In this document: one piece after another, positions 35,452-43,557 of the stretch
Numbering within the stretch: position 1 is the stretch's first letter
Layout of the letters: each line of letters begins with the position of its first letter
NCBI GenBank assembly: GCA_913063405.1
Contig: CAJXZB010000016.1
Span: 1-64,000 of the forward strand
Direction of reading: 5' to 3'
DNA length: 64,000 nt
From: an uncultured Ulvibacter sp.
GTDB lineage: Bacteria; Bacteroidota; Bacteroidia; Flavobacteriales; Flavobacteriaceae
Notes under the pieces: model-generated
Database searches by the model: none
Seen by the model: only the letters and a program-made list of their open reading frames with translations
What the model was told of the DNA's origin: nothing
Program-made: the position numbers and the translations under genes

Positions 35452-37494
35452 ATGAGCAGCAACAAAGAATTTGATAACATCTCGTTCGATCTGCCAAAGA
35501 ACCAATCTAACGTCATTAAGGTGATAGGCGTTGGAGGTGGTGGCAGCAATGCCATTAACCACATGTTTAGTCAAGGGATTAAGGGTGTGGATTTTGTTAT
35601 TTGCAACACAGATTCACAGGCTTTGGAAAACAGTCCAGTTCCAATTAAGATTCAGTTAGGAGTTTCCCTAACCGAAGGTCTGGGAGCAGGAGCAAACCCT
35701 AAGGTGGGTGAAGACTCTGCTGTGGAAAGTTACGAAGAGCTTAAATCTATGCTTACTTCCAGTACCAAGATGATTTTTATCACTGCAGGTATGGGAGGTG
35801 GTACTGGAACGGGTGCCGCACCAATTATTGCCAAAATGGCGAAAGAAATGGATATCCTTACTGTTGGAATTGTCACCATTCCATTTCAGTTTGAAGGAAG
35901 AATGCGTTGTGAACAGGCCAATGTTGGGGTTGAAAATTTACGTCAGAATGTAGATTCTCTTATTGTGATTAACAACAATAAATTACGTGAGGTATACGGA
36001 AACCTTGGCTTTAAAGCTGGATTCTCTAAAGCAGATGAGGTTTTAGCTACTGCAGCGCGAGGTATTGCAGAGGTAATTACCCATCACTATACTCAAAATA
36101 TTGACTTGCGTGATGCGAAAACAGTATTAGCAGATAGCGGAACGGCCATTATGGGAAGCGCTAGTGCCAGTGGTTCTAATAGGGCACAAGAAGCGATCTC
36201 TAAATCTTTGGACTCCCCTTTATTGAACGATAACAAAATAAAAGGAGCTAAAAATGTGTTGTTGCTTATCGTATCTGGAAATGAAGAAATTACCATTGAT
36301 GAGATAGGGGCGATTAGTGATTATATCCAAACAGAAGCTGGACATAGCGCCAATATCATTATGGGTGTTGGTGAGGATGAAGCTTTGGAAGGAGCAATTT
36401 CGATTACGGTAATAGCAACAGGTTTTAACGTAGAGCAGCAAAATGAGATTGTAAATACTGAAGCCAAGAAGGTCGTTCATACCCTCGAAGAGGAGCAGCG
36501 TGCAGAGCAAAACTTAACACCAGAATTGGATGCTATGACTGAGGTTGAAACACCAGCTGAAGTTAAGGCTGCGTCAGAAGGACCAATTATTAAGCATACG
36601 CTGTTTGATGAGGATGAAGAGGCTACAACGATGGAACTACCGTTTGAAGGGTTCGTCGTTGAAACTTCAGAATTAATAAAGAATATTGACATCACTTATG
36701 AGGAAATCGATATTCATCACTTGGCTGAATTTGAACAAGTGATGATAAATGAGATCGACGTAAATGATTTTGAAATTGTGAGACCTCTGGTTAAAACAAA
36801 ACCTTCAGAAATTATTGAAGAAATAGTGGAAGAGGAGTTTGTTATATCTGAAGTGAAACAAGTAAAGGAATCTGAGCCAGTTTCGGCTGTTCTTGAGGAG
36901 GAAGATGACCAAATACTTATGTTTGATCTTCCGGTTAATGCGACTTCGGAAAAGGTGGTGCAACAACCTGTAGAAGAAACTTTTGAAACGATGACCTCAA
37001 GTATTGAGGAAATTGAGGTGATAGATCATGTAGAGGTTGTACCTGTAACTGAAGTGAGTGAAGAAGGAGTAAGACGTTATAGCTTGGACGACTATCAAGA
37101 ACTGGAAAGCCATTTAGCCGGTGCAAAACCTGCAAAAGTGGAGAAGGTTGCTGAGGAAGAAATTGTTTTTGAGAAAAAGACAATTGACGCCCCCGAGGCT
37201 CCAGAAAAGGAAGATAACGAACCAGCCGATCCATTAAACACACCTATCTCAAAACTCTTGAGCGACCGTGCCGAGGAGCGTAAGAGAAAGATGAAGGAGT
37301 TTAATTATAAGTTTAGAAACAGTGCTTCTAAGATCGATGATATTGAAAAGGAGCCTGCTTATAAACGTATGGGAATTGAGTTAGATGAGACTATAGACAG
37401 TGATACCAACATTTCTCGTACCTCTGTGAATACCGATGATGACGATATTGATTTGCGTAAAAACAACTCGTTTTTACATGACAATGTAGATTAA
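35452..37494 (+). CDS. ftsZ: cell division GTPase FtsZ, with long acidic C-terminal extension
   Basis: 680 aa, against about 380-400 in most bacteria. The GTPase core (about 15-330) has [13 protein letters not shown], the tubulin signature GGGTGTG (115-121) and [10 protein letters not shown]. The next 300 residues are strongly acidic and Val/Glu-rich, low in complexity and probably disordered. A conserved C-terminal block (about 630-650, [14 protein letters not shown]) follows, and the protein ends NSFLHDNVD. Such long linkers are common in Flavobacteriaceae. Last gene of the operon, closed by a terminator. Confidence 0.96.
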   Translation: MSSNKEFDNISFDLPKNQSNVIKVIGVGGGGSNAINHMFSQGIKGVDFVICNTDSQALENSPVPIKIQLGVSLTEGLGAGANPKVGEDSAVESYEELKSMLTSSTKMIFITAGMGGGTGTGAAPIIAKMAKEMDILTVGIVTIPFQFEGRMRCEQANVGVENLRQNVDSLIVINNNKLREVYGNLGFKAGFSKADEVLATAARGIAEVITHHYTQNIDLRDAKTVLADSGTAIMGSASASGSNRAQEAISKSLDSPLLNDNKIKGAKNVLLLIVSGNEEITIDEIGAISDYIQTEAGHSANIIMGVGEDEALEGAISITVIATGFNVEQQNEIVNTEAKKVVHTLEEEQRAEQNLTPELDAMTEVETPAEVKAASEGPIIKHTLFDEDEEATTMELPFEGFVVETSELIKNIDITYEEIDIHHLAEFEQVMINEIDVNDFEIVRPLVKTKPSEIIEEIVEEEFVISEVKQVKESEPVSAVLEEEDDQILMFDLPVNATSEKVVQQPVEETFETMTSSIEEIEVIDHVEVVPVTEVSEEGVRRYSLDDYQELESHLAGAKPAKVEKVAEEEIVFEKKTIDAPEAPEKEDNEPADPLNTPISKLLSDRAEERKRKMKEFNYKFRNSASKIDDIEKEPAYKRMGIELDETIDSDTNISRTSVNTDDDDIDLRKNNSFLHDNVD

Positions 37495-37516
37495 TTGATT
37501 CTATTTATACTTTAGT

Positions 37517-37549
37517 AACCCGAATGTTGTTTAGCTGCATTCGGGTTTT
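37517..37549 (+). terminator. terminator of the dcw operon
   Basis: AACCCGAATG and CATTCGGGTT form a 10-bp stem around an 11-base loop and lead into TTTTG, 22 bases after the ftsZ stop. Confidence 0.9.
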
Positions 37550-37566
37550 GTTTTAAGTATATCAAC

Positions 37567-37601
37567 TTGCTTCTACAATCCTCTTAATATATGTATCTTT
37601 G
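37567..37601 (+). promoter_or_regulatory. promoter of the yqeY-like gene
   Basis: TTG (37567-37569), 24 bases, TATCTTTG (37594-37601), 19 bases before the ATG. The spacer is slightly longer than the usual Bacteroidota range but equals that of the mraZ promoter. Confidence 0.6.
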
Positions 37602-37620
37602 CACTCAATAAATTAGAATT

Positions 37621-38070
37621 ATGAGCTTACAAGAGGAAATTATGGATGCGATGAAAATTGCAATGAAAGGGAAAGATAGTCAGGCGTTGGAAGCTTTAAG
37701 AGCTGTAAAGGCGGCATTATTGTTAGCGCAAACGGAGAGTGGTGCAAAAAAAGAAGTTTCTGAAGAAGTTGAGCTAAAAATTTTACAAAAACAAGTGAAG
37801 CAACGCAAGGATAGCGCTGCGATATTTACAGAACAAGGAAGAGAAGATTTGGCAATTCCAGAGTTAGTACAGGCAGCCATCATTGAGCAATTTTTACCTG
37901 CACAGTTAAGCGAGGAAGAGGTAGCGAAGATTGTGGATGCTATCATTGCACAAACGGGAGCTTCTTCTATGAAAGATATGGGAAAAGTAATGGGAATGGC
38001 AAATGGACAATTGGCTGGAAAAGCTGATGGAAAAACCATTTCTACTGTTGTGAAAGCTAGACTTTCATAA
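37621..38070 (+). CDS. GatB/YqeY domain protein
   Basis: 149 aa, all helical. MSLQEEIMDAMKIAMKGKDSQALEALRAVKAALL, LKILQKQVKQRKDSAAIF, IEQFLPAQLSEEE and KDMGKVMGMANGQLAGKADGKTISTVVK match the stand-alone YqeY family, related to the tail domain of the GatB amidotransferase subunit. Possible tRNA-binding helper; the role is not established. Own promoter directly after the dcw operon. Confidence 0.9.
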   Translation: MSLQEEIMDAMKIAMKGKDSQALEALRAVKAALLLAQTESGAKKEVSEEVELKILQKQVKQRKDSAAIFTEQGREDLAIPELVQAAIIEQFLPAQLSEEEVAKIVDAIIAQTGASSMKDMGKVMGMANGQLAGKADGKTISTVVKARLS

Positions 38071-38076
38071 TAAAAT

Positions 38077-38120
38077 GGCCGCGTGGCCTGCCCGAATGAC
38101 TGGTCAGGCGGCGCGCATCA
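38077..38120 (+). other. tRNA-Arg-like 5' fragment with inserted hairpin
   Basis: GGCCGCGTGGC at 38077-38087 is identical to the first 11 bases of the tRNA-Arg at 38386, and GCGCATCA near 38113-38120 repeats the tRNA's D-arm end. Between them lies a hairpin (GCCTG 38086-38090 with CAGGC 38105-38109). This looks like a degenerate partial tRNA copy lying on the far side of the dead GIY-YIG gene. Confidence 0.5.
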
Positions 38121-38147
38121 AAAGGTTGATGTAAAAAATATAGAGCT

Positions 38148-38382
38148 ATGTACTTTGTATACGTGTTATATAGTGTGAGTTTCGATAGAAATTATGTTTG
38201 AATCACTCAAGACGTTAAAAAGAGATTAGTTCAGTATAATGAATGCTTGAACCAATCAACAAAGGCCTTTGTTCCTTGGATTAGTAGTTCATCAAGAAGA
38301 TTATTTGACAAGAGAAGAGGTTCGGAATAGAGAAAAGTACTTAAAAAGTGCAGCAGGGAGAAGATGGAGAAGAGTAATATAG
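38148..38382 (+). pseudogene. GIY-YIG nuclease pseudogene
   Basis: ATG 38148 opens MYFVYVLYSVSFDRNYV, the GIY-YIG start (first strand motif VYVLYS). The codon where the second Gly of YVG is expected is TGA. The frame then continues ITQDVKKRLVQYNE and STKAFVPW. A frameshift near 38280 moves the end into another frame: REKYLKSAAGRRWRRVI, stop 38380-38382. These are exactly the conserved blocks of the small stand-alone GIY-YIG (UPF0213-like) proteins. A nonsense mutation plus a frameshift make it a clear pseudogene. It ends 4 bases before the tRNA. Confidence 0.85.
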
Positions 38383-38385
38383 TAA

Positions 38386-38459
38386 GGCCGCGTGGCGCAA
38401 CTGAATAGCGCATCAGATTTCGGCTCTGAGGGTTGGGGGTTTGAATCCCTTCGCGGTCA
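38386..38459 (+). tRNA. tRNA-Arg (anticodon TCG)
   Basis: 74 bases. Acceptor GGCCGCG/CGCGGTC pairs with one G-T, D arm GCGC/GCGC, anticodon stem TCAGA/TCTGA with loop TTTCGGC (anticodon TCG, reading CGA), variable loop GGGTT, T arm GGGGG/CCCTT with loop TTTGAAT. Discriminator A. The CCA end is not encoded. It is the likely integration site of the element whose recombinase remnant lies 376 bases downstream. Confidence 0.92.
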
Positions 38460-38493
38460 CTACTTCTGACTCATAAAGTCCGAAGAAGTCTTT

Positions 38494-38521
38494 AAAACCT
38501 CGCTCATGGCGGGGTTTTTTT
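38494..38521 (+). terminator. terminator after tRNA-Arg
   Basis: AAACCTCGC and GCGGGGTTT pair around TCAT and run into seven T, 35 bases after the tRNA. Confidence 0.8.
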
Positions 38522-38834
38522 AGTTTTAGATAGGACATCTTTACCCACGATTAACCAAAATAATTCCCCCTATTGTTTCCCCCATTGTAAATTTTGAAAA
38601 AATTAATCTTTTAAAAACTAAGATTGGTGCTTCGTGCTTAGGTGGTAAAAGCGCTCAAAAACCTCCTTTGAGAATAGTTCCATTTTCGTCTTGTTGATAA
38701 AATATAAAAACCCTGTTAATCCTTATGTCCATTGGGATTGCTCTCTATTTTGTAAATATTTATAGACCTTACTGAATGAAGAAATTTCGATTTCTAGTTA
38801 TTACCTAATTGTATAACTTTTAAATATTGTAAAA
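38522..38834. other. 313-base gene-free interval, no feature recognised
   Basis: AT-rich, with short C runs near 38566 and 38580. No ORF with coding character, tRNA or strong hairpin was found. It lies between tRNA-Arg and the recombinase remnant and may hold the left end of the former integrated element. Confidence 0.4.
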
Positions 38835-39048
38835 ATGAGGATCAATCATTCAGTAAAAACCGTACTAAGAACTGATAAGAAAAAGCTTGATGGAACATGC
38901 CCTTTGTATTATCAGATTATTGTGAATTCCAAAACTCTAAAGCTTCCAGTGGGAGTATCTTTAAAAGAAAGCGAATGGAGTTTTGTTAAAAGCCTGCCGA
39001 ATGGAAACTATCGAGGGAAGGTTGCCTTTAGCGAACATTTGGATAAGC
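38835..39048 (+). pseudogene. N-terminal remnant of a tyrosine recombinase (integrase)
   Basis: ATG 38835 gives MRINHSVKTVLRTDKKKLDGTCPLYYQI and KTLKLPVGVSLKESEW. This is the arm-DNA-binding domain at the N-terminus of Bacteroidota site-specific integrases (about 400 aa normally). The gene stops after about 70 codons where the IS21 fragment begins; the sequence becomes IS-derived near 39046-39056, and the core-binding and catalytic domains are absent. Position downstream of tRNA-Arg fits an integrated element now lost. Confidence 0.75.
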
Positions 39049-39585
39049 TGCTCTAAGATTATCTGGAATTAGAGCATTAGGAACTCCTCCGTAAAACCAT
39101 AAAGCATTTTCTGTACAACGAATAAAATTTTCTTTTTTCTGACTCTCTGAGGCCTCTGCATACGTGTAATGGCTATTACCTAAAACACATACATAAACTT
39201 CTTTACGCCATTCAGCATACCAATAACAAAACTGAGATAACATAAGCCCTTCAGGATGTTTCTCTTTATATTCTTCCCAAAGTAACTGTTGGGTTACTCC
39301 TGCTCTTCTTAATTCTTTATCAAAATATGGAAAGTACTGCTCTAAGGTCTGTAAACGCTTATTCTTGCTTTTTTCTTGGGAATGAAATAAACGATGTAGT
39401 TCCTCTATACTCATCGCTGTTACTTCATTGTAAGTAAGTTGGTATTGCTTTAAAAAAGTAATGTACTTAGTCACTGTATTACGAGATATATGCAACTGAG
39501 AACTTATCTTTCGCTTGCTCAGACCTTCAGTGTGTAACTTAAATATCTTTTTGATTTTTCGCACCTCTATCTGGTTGTTTGCCAT
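39028..39585 (-). pseudogene. IS21-family transposase IstA, internally deleted and C-truncated
   Basis: The frame opens at ATG 39585 with an N-terminal helix-turn-helix (TEGLSKRKISSQLHISRNTVTKYI, about 16-39). The middle jumps from CYWYAEW to KEVYVCVLGNSHYTYAEA. IstA proteins normally have about 50 residues here, including the first catalytic Asp (FVDF-type), so an internal in-frame deletion is inferred. After GGVPNALIPDNLRAA (second catalytic Asp in DNL) the rest of the protein and the whole istB gene are missing. It cannot be active. Confidence 0.8.
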
Positions 39586-39627
39586 AATCTTTTCTTCAAA
39601 AAAAGATTATGGCAAACAACCAGATAG
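39567..39627. repeat. 27-bp perfect inverted repeat over the istA start codon
   Basis: 39567-39593 and 39601-39627 are perfect inverted copies separated by 7 bases. The left arm covers the istA start (ATG at 39585-39583 on the minus strand) and its first codons, so the right arm is an inverted duplicate of coding sequence placed in the leader. An istA mRNA would fold into a hairpin that hides the start codon. Confidence 0.85.
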
Positions 39628-39641
39628 AATCGATTTACTAA

Positions 39642-39684
39642 TGGTTCACTTTAAACCGGAATGGGTGGTTCACTTTTATCCGGA
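39642..39684 (-). repeat. IS21 multiple terminal repeats
   Basis: TGGTTCACTTTAAACCGGA (39642-39660) and TGGTTCACTTTTATCCGGA (39666-39684), 24-base period. Such repeated transposase-binding sites are typical of IS21-family ends and orient this as the end upstream of istA. Confidence 0.75.
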
Positions 39685-39758
39685 TTTTGTACACTCGACT
39701 TCTTTTTTGTTTTTCGTTTCAATCATTTGTTTTAATTTAATATTAGACTTATGGTTAG

Positions 39759-39785
39759 CCTCCTGCGCCAACAGGAGGTTTTTTG
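39759..39785 (+). terminator. intrinsic terminator
   Basis: CCTCCTG (39759-39765) pairs with CAGGAGG (39772-39778), followed by six T and TTTG. No intact gene lies directly upstream, so it probably once ended a gene removed by the IS21 insertion or deletion. Confidence 0.75.
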
Positions 39786-39889
39786 TTTGTAGACCAAAAT
39801 CTACAGTTTAACGTGTTTTTTAATTATTTTCTATTAATTAATCTATAGGAATACTTCTGTTTTTTTTTGTAATAAATAATCCCTAAATC

Positions 39890-40659
39890 ATGAGAAAAAA
39901 ATATTTTTATTTTTACTTATTTCTACCTCTCCTCTTTTTTCTCAAGTAGGAATAAGTACAGTAGCTCCAGGTCCATCATCAATTTTAGACATTACAAGTA
40001 CGACCTCCGGTATGTTGGCGCCAAGAATGACAACAGCTCAAAAACTAAACATTGGTAACCCAGCAACTGGGTTAATGATATATGATACTGACATCAATTG
40101 TTTGTCTGTGAATCAAGGATCACCCTCACTGCCAAACTGGATGTGTCAACAATTTGTTCCCAATTCCATAATACCTCAAGTAGTTGTATCCAGTTCAACC
40201 TTATCTGCAAACACTAGTACAAATTGGCAACAATGGATAGATATTCCAGGTCTTGAAGCAACTTTTACTCTACTAGAATCAAGAGTTTTGAAAGTTGACT
40301 GGACTCTATTTACGGGACAGGATAACACGTCAACGAATGATGGATTCGCTCAAATGTTTACCATACTAGAAATAAATGGAGTAAGGGATGAAACACCTTC
40401 CAATTATCTACCAATGATTCATAATACTGGAGTATCTAATTTTAGATTATTAATGTTGCCGAATACGTATACCCATTCACTAGAATTAGTCCATGGAACC
40501 TATACGATTAAAGGGCAAGTGTACGTTGCCGCCTTTCTAGGTAGTACTACGGAGATAAAAATTGGCCAAATATTCTCAAGTTGGAATGGAGGGAGTAATA
40601 TGACAACAAATGAAAATGAAAATGCCGCTTCCAATAAAATGGGGATAACATTTTTATAA
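39890..40659 (+). pseudogene. secreted VGIG-type protein, frameshifted in a poly-A tract
   Basis: ATG 39890 is followed by A7 (39895-39901). As read, the frame ends at TAG 39947-39949 after 19 codons. With one extra A the same DNA encodes a good signal peptide (MRKKIFLFLLISTSPLFS) joined to QVGISTVAPGPSSILDITSTTSGMLAPRM and an open frame to 40659. The module QVGIST...ILDIT is shared with the genes at 2783-5844, and NIGNPATGLMIYDT is a common Bacteroidota motif. C-terminal beta domain about 110-256. Either a pseudogene, a phase-variable gene or a one-base sequencing error. Confidence 0.75.
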
Positions 40660-40676
40660 TTTCAAAGAACTTTTAT

Positions 40677-40702
40677 ACTCCTGCTTAGGCGGGAGTTTTT
40701 TG
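40677..40702 (+). terminator. terminator of the frameshifted VGIG gene
   Basis: ACTCCTGC and GCGGGAGT pair (one T-G) around a 4-base loop, followed by six T, 17 bases after the stop at 40659. Confidence 0.8.
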
Positions 40703-40941
40703 TTTAACTACAGTATTTGTTTGTATTCTTAATTTCGGTTTTCGTTCAAATCCCAAGTTACTCGTTGAAAGAATTTTCTTTCGTTTATTATTAAGTTAGA
40801 TTGCGAGTCCCAAATTAAATTTTGTGAGAAGTAAGCTTTTAATCCTCGACTCTAATTTGTTTTGTTTCGAAGTCATAGAGTCAAAAAGTTTACTTCTTCC
40901 CAATTGTTTTTTGTTAAATAACAATCACTGCTCTCGATTAA

Positions 40942-41574
40942 GTGCTTGTTTTGTCGATTAAAGTGATTTCGGTTAACATATTTTTATACGAAAATTCACA
41001 TGGTTTAGTATTTGTTATCGTCATCTGTTCTTATTCAATTTCATACTCACAAGTTGGGATTGGGATTACAGCTCCTGATTCTTCATCTATTCTTGATATA
41101 CAATCTTCAGTTTCAGGCGTTTTGCTTCCTCGTTTAACGGATGGTGAAAGGGATGCTATTGTAAACCCTGCAACTGGATTGTTGATTTTCGACACTACAT
41201 CGAACACGTTTCAATATAATTTTGGAACTCCAGCAAGCTCTCAAAGGTACTCTATAAAACCAGAGCCAACCCCTACACCTGTTCAAATAAATGGATATGT
41301 ACAAAGCAATGGTGTTTTTACAGGTACATCTGGATATAATGTGGTAAGGGAGGCAGCAGGGACTTATCGAATTGATATGAATTCATCTGCCTCGGATACT
41401 CAATATACAGTTATCGCTACCACTGATCGGACCTCTGGAACGGACGATAGGTTTATAGGTGTTAGTAACAGAACTACGAACTCTTTTAGAATATTTATTT
41501 CGGATAAGGATGATGGGGATTCTACCAATAATTATGTCGATAACGCATTTTCCTTTGTTGTATATTTTAATTAA
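40942..41574 (+). CDS. secreted VGIG-type protein
   Basis: 210 aa from a GTG at 40942; the real start is uncertain (no ATG before the signal sequence). A hydrophobic segment (GLVFVIVICSYSISYS) precedes QVGIGITAPDSSSILDIQSSVSGVLLPRL, the same N-terminal module as the other VGIG proteins here, then NPATGLLIFDTTSNTFQYN. A Pro/Thr linker (KPEPTPTPVQ) leads to a small C-terminal beta domain (GTYRIDMNSSASDTQYTVIATT). The missing ATG may mean another damaged 5' end. Function unknown. Confidence 0.55.
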   Translation: MLVLSIKVISVNIFLYENSHGLVFVIVICSYSISYSQVGIGITAPDSSSILDIQSSVSGVLLPRLTDGERDAIVNPATGLLIFDTTSNTFQYNFGTPASSQRYSIKPEPTPTPVQINGYVQSNGVFTGTSGYNVVREAAGTYRIDMNSSASDTQYTVIATTDRTSGTDDRFIGVSNRTTNSFRIFISDKDDGDSTNNYVDNAFSFVVYFN

Positions 41575-41872
41575 CAAGTACATCATAATCTACAATTTTT
41601 GTGAACGCTCCAGGCGCTTGATTACTTTAAATTTTGACATTAAAAAAGAGCTTCGATTGAATCCCTTGTGGTAAGTTTTTTATAACGATTCAAATCACCG
41701 ATTACCGGTTTTAAGTTATTTGGTTTACGACTAAGTTACTGTCATTTAGTAATTTGCTGACTCGAACGTAATCCAAGCCACCGTTATTTAGGTCATACTT
41801 TGTCTCCCGTTCGTTGTATTATTATCATTTAGATTTGTATCACCTACAAAGCTTTTTTCTATTCTATTTGAA
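41575..41872. other. intergenic, with tRNA-like 11-mer (possible attachment-site remnant)
   Basis: TTGAATCCCTT at 41657-41667 is identical to the T-loop/3' half of the tRNA-Arg (38441-38451) and is followed by GTGGTA where the tRNA has CGCGGTCA. It could be the distal attachment site of the former element or a chance match. No gene was found here. Confidence 0.3.
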
Positions 41873-42430
41873 TTATTGATATAATACATACCTTGGTGGT
41901 TTTAGGCCATTTAATCGCATATAAACTAACATTTGTGCCCTGTGATGGGTTATATGGTCTACTAGTAACAGAAATATTTGTCGCTTTGCTCTATTCAACC
42001 CTAAATAATCCAACTCATCATTAAATTTAGATGTATCAAATTCTTTGACCAATTTTATGGTTTCATCAAATGTTTTATCAATTGCTGTAATCATTTCTTT
42101 TTTGGATTTATTGTCGACTTTAAGTTCCGTGTCGGTATTCCAGTCTCTAGGTTCACGACCGCATAATAAGGACTGACTATGCCAATCCATTGCCCATCCA
42201 ATATGCATTAAGTTTTCGGCAAAGGTCTTTGATTCTGGCGATGCTTTAAAGTCATACTTGTCCTCTGGCATTATCTCTGCAACAAGAATTAAATACTTGC
42301 GCGAATTTTCCAAGCGCTCTAAATAGTCTTCAATAAAACCATCCTGTTGAGCAAAGAGAGGCGATGTAAATAAACAAAATAACAATATGGGTATCAGAAT
42401 AGACTTGTACTTCATAGTATTTATCTTCAT
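41873..42430 (-). CDS. secreted DinB-family protein
   Basis: 185 aa. Signal peptide (KSILIPILLFCLFTSPLFAQ), then a four-helix DinB fold: YLERLENSRKYLILVAEIMPEDKYDFKASPESKTFAENLMHIGWAMDW and DHITHHRAQMLVYMRLNGLKPP. Histidines in MHIGW and DHITHHR are the expected divalent-metal ligands. DinB-like proteins are putative metal-dependent enzymes related to thiol transferases; the substrate is unknown. One of few intact genes in the decayed region. Confidence 0.8.
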   Translation of the reverse strand: MKINTMKYKSILIPILLFCLFTSPLFAQQDGFIEDYLERLENSRKYLILVAEIMPEDKYDFKASPESKTFAENLMHIGWAMDWHSQSLLCGREPRDWNTDTELKVDNKSKKEMITAIDKTFDETIKLVKEFDTSKFNDELDYLGLNRAKRQIFLLLVDHITHHRAQMLVYMRLNGLKPPRYVLYQ

Positions 42431-43200
42431 TTAGGTCCTTAATTTCAGTAATCTTACCCAAAGTGGGTGTCAACTATTGGACAAACGTAACCAAAAAATA
42501 AATTATTATTCTTACGAGAACATGTCAAAGAACTTTTTAGTCTTTAAGCAGGACTGATACCTACTGTTTGATTTTGTTCTTACTTGCATATTCTTTTACG
42601 AAAAAAGAGTATGTCCTTTTATCTTGATGCATTACTCTGTCCAAATACTTTTGGTATAATCATCAAGTAATTCTTCGAAAGTTTCAAATTCAGTCATATT
42701 ATAGTATTAAATTATCTATGGTTTTACCGTATAAGGGATGAGGCTATTCAACATGTTTAATTATTAATAATTTCGCCGTTCTAAACATTTAGGCGCTTAT
42801 TAGAAAATGAGTAAAAAAGTAAAACGAAAATTCTCTTTATTTTATCGTTGGTAACGTTTCTGCTTCTTGTCATATCCTATATGGGGTTGTTGTTTTATTA
42901 TTAATGTTATTCGATATATAAATATTTTTTTGTATTTTTATAACTCATTTATTTACAATAGTTTGGTTTTTTCAGAGACTTACTTATAGAGTAAATAGAA
43001 GAAGGCAAACTATTGTATTTATAAATATTCCTAGCTTTATAGCCATACTACTGTTATTATGACATCCTATGATGTCGATTATATTTAAATTTTGACATGA
43101 AAAATCAGCTGCCTTTTGAGTAGCTGATTTAGTGGTAAGTAATATTTTTATAAGGGTTTTGAAAGCTAGCGTCTAAAAAGATGGAATTGCTATATTAGAC
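42431..43200. other. 770-base non-coding interval with hairpins
   Basis: No plausible gene; a 21-residue ORF at 42632-42697 on the minus strand (acidic, TEFETFEELLDDY) may be a remnant. Structures: a 12-bp inverted repeat TACAATAGTTTG/CAAACTATTGTA (42954-42965, 43006-43017), a GACATC/GATGTC hairpin near 43060-43077, and a 9-bp hairpin AAATCAGCT/AGCTGATTT (43102-43130). It borders the IS3 element. Confidence 0.4.
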
Positions 43201-43245
43201 TGGACAGTGAGTTAAGATATTATTGCTAGGACTTAAATTAGCAAA

Positions 43246-43557
43246 ATGTCAAAAACGAAAAGAAGTTACAGGGCTGCCTTCAAACGGAATGCAGTCAAGT
43301 TGTCAGAAGAAAAGGATAATGTTGCAAAAGCAGCGCGAGAGTTGAGCATCGGCGCTCAATTGATCCACCGTTGGAAAAAGGAACAAGATGAGTATCAACA
43401 CAACAGTCCAGGTCATGGAAAAGCAAAGCTTACCGATGAGCAGCGAGGAATTGTACGTTTACAGAAAGAACTGTGCGATGCCAAGATGGAATCTGAGATC
43501 CTAAAAAAGGCGATCGGCATCTTCTCCACGAGCGACAGCAAAAATTTGAGTTCATGA
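43246..43557 (+). CDS. IS3-family transposase OrfA
   Basis: 103 aa. N-terminal helix-turn-helix (YRAAFKRNAVKLSEEKDNVAKAARELSIGAQLIHRWKKE) of the HTH_Tnp_1 type, then a leucine-zipper-like helix (GIVRLQKELCDAKMESEILKKAI). Binds the IS ends. Overlaps orfB as ATGA at 43554, rather than with an obvious slippery frameshift site. Confidence 0.9.
   Translation: MSKTKRSYRAAFKRNAVKLSEEKDNVAKAARELSIGAQLIHRWKKEQDEYQHNSPGHGKAKLTDEQRGIVRLQKELCDAKMESEILKKAIGIFSTSDSKNLSS

Larger units (their letters stand above)
39046..39693 (-). mobile_element. IS21-family element, left-end remnant
   Basis: The outer end is at about 39693, where the minus strand begins TGTACAAAATCCGG. Two inner terminal repeats follow (39666-39684 and 39642-39660), then the truncated istA. 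Inner end at the junction with the recombinase remnant near 39046. The right end, istB and most of istA are lost; a complete element would be about 2-2.5 kb. Confidence 0.75.

Noticed and set aside
36935-37243. Minus-strand open frames opposite the FtsZ linker
   Set aside because: They arise from the Glu/Val codon bias of the acidic linker (GAA/GAG read as Phe/Leu), a common shadow effect.
37680-38039. Minus-strand open frame opposite the yqeY-like gene
   Set aside because: Fully antisense to a conserved helical protein with its own promoter.
39515-39811. Plus-strand open frame across the IS21 end
   Set aside because: It runs through terminal repeats, the foldback and a terminator; it is an artefact of the AT-rich IS end.
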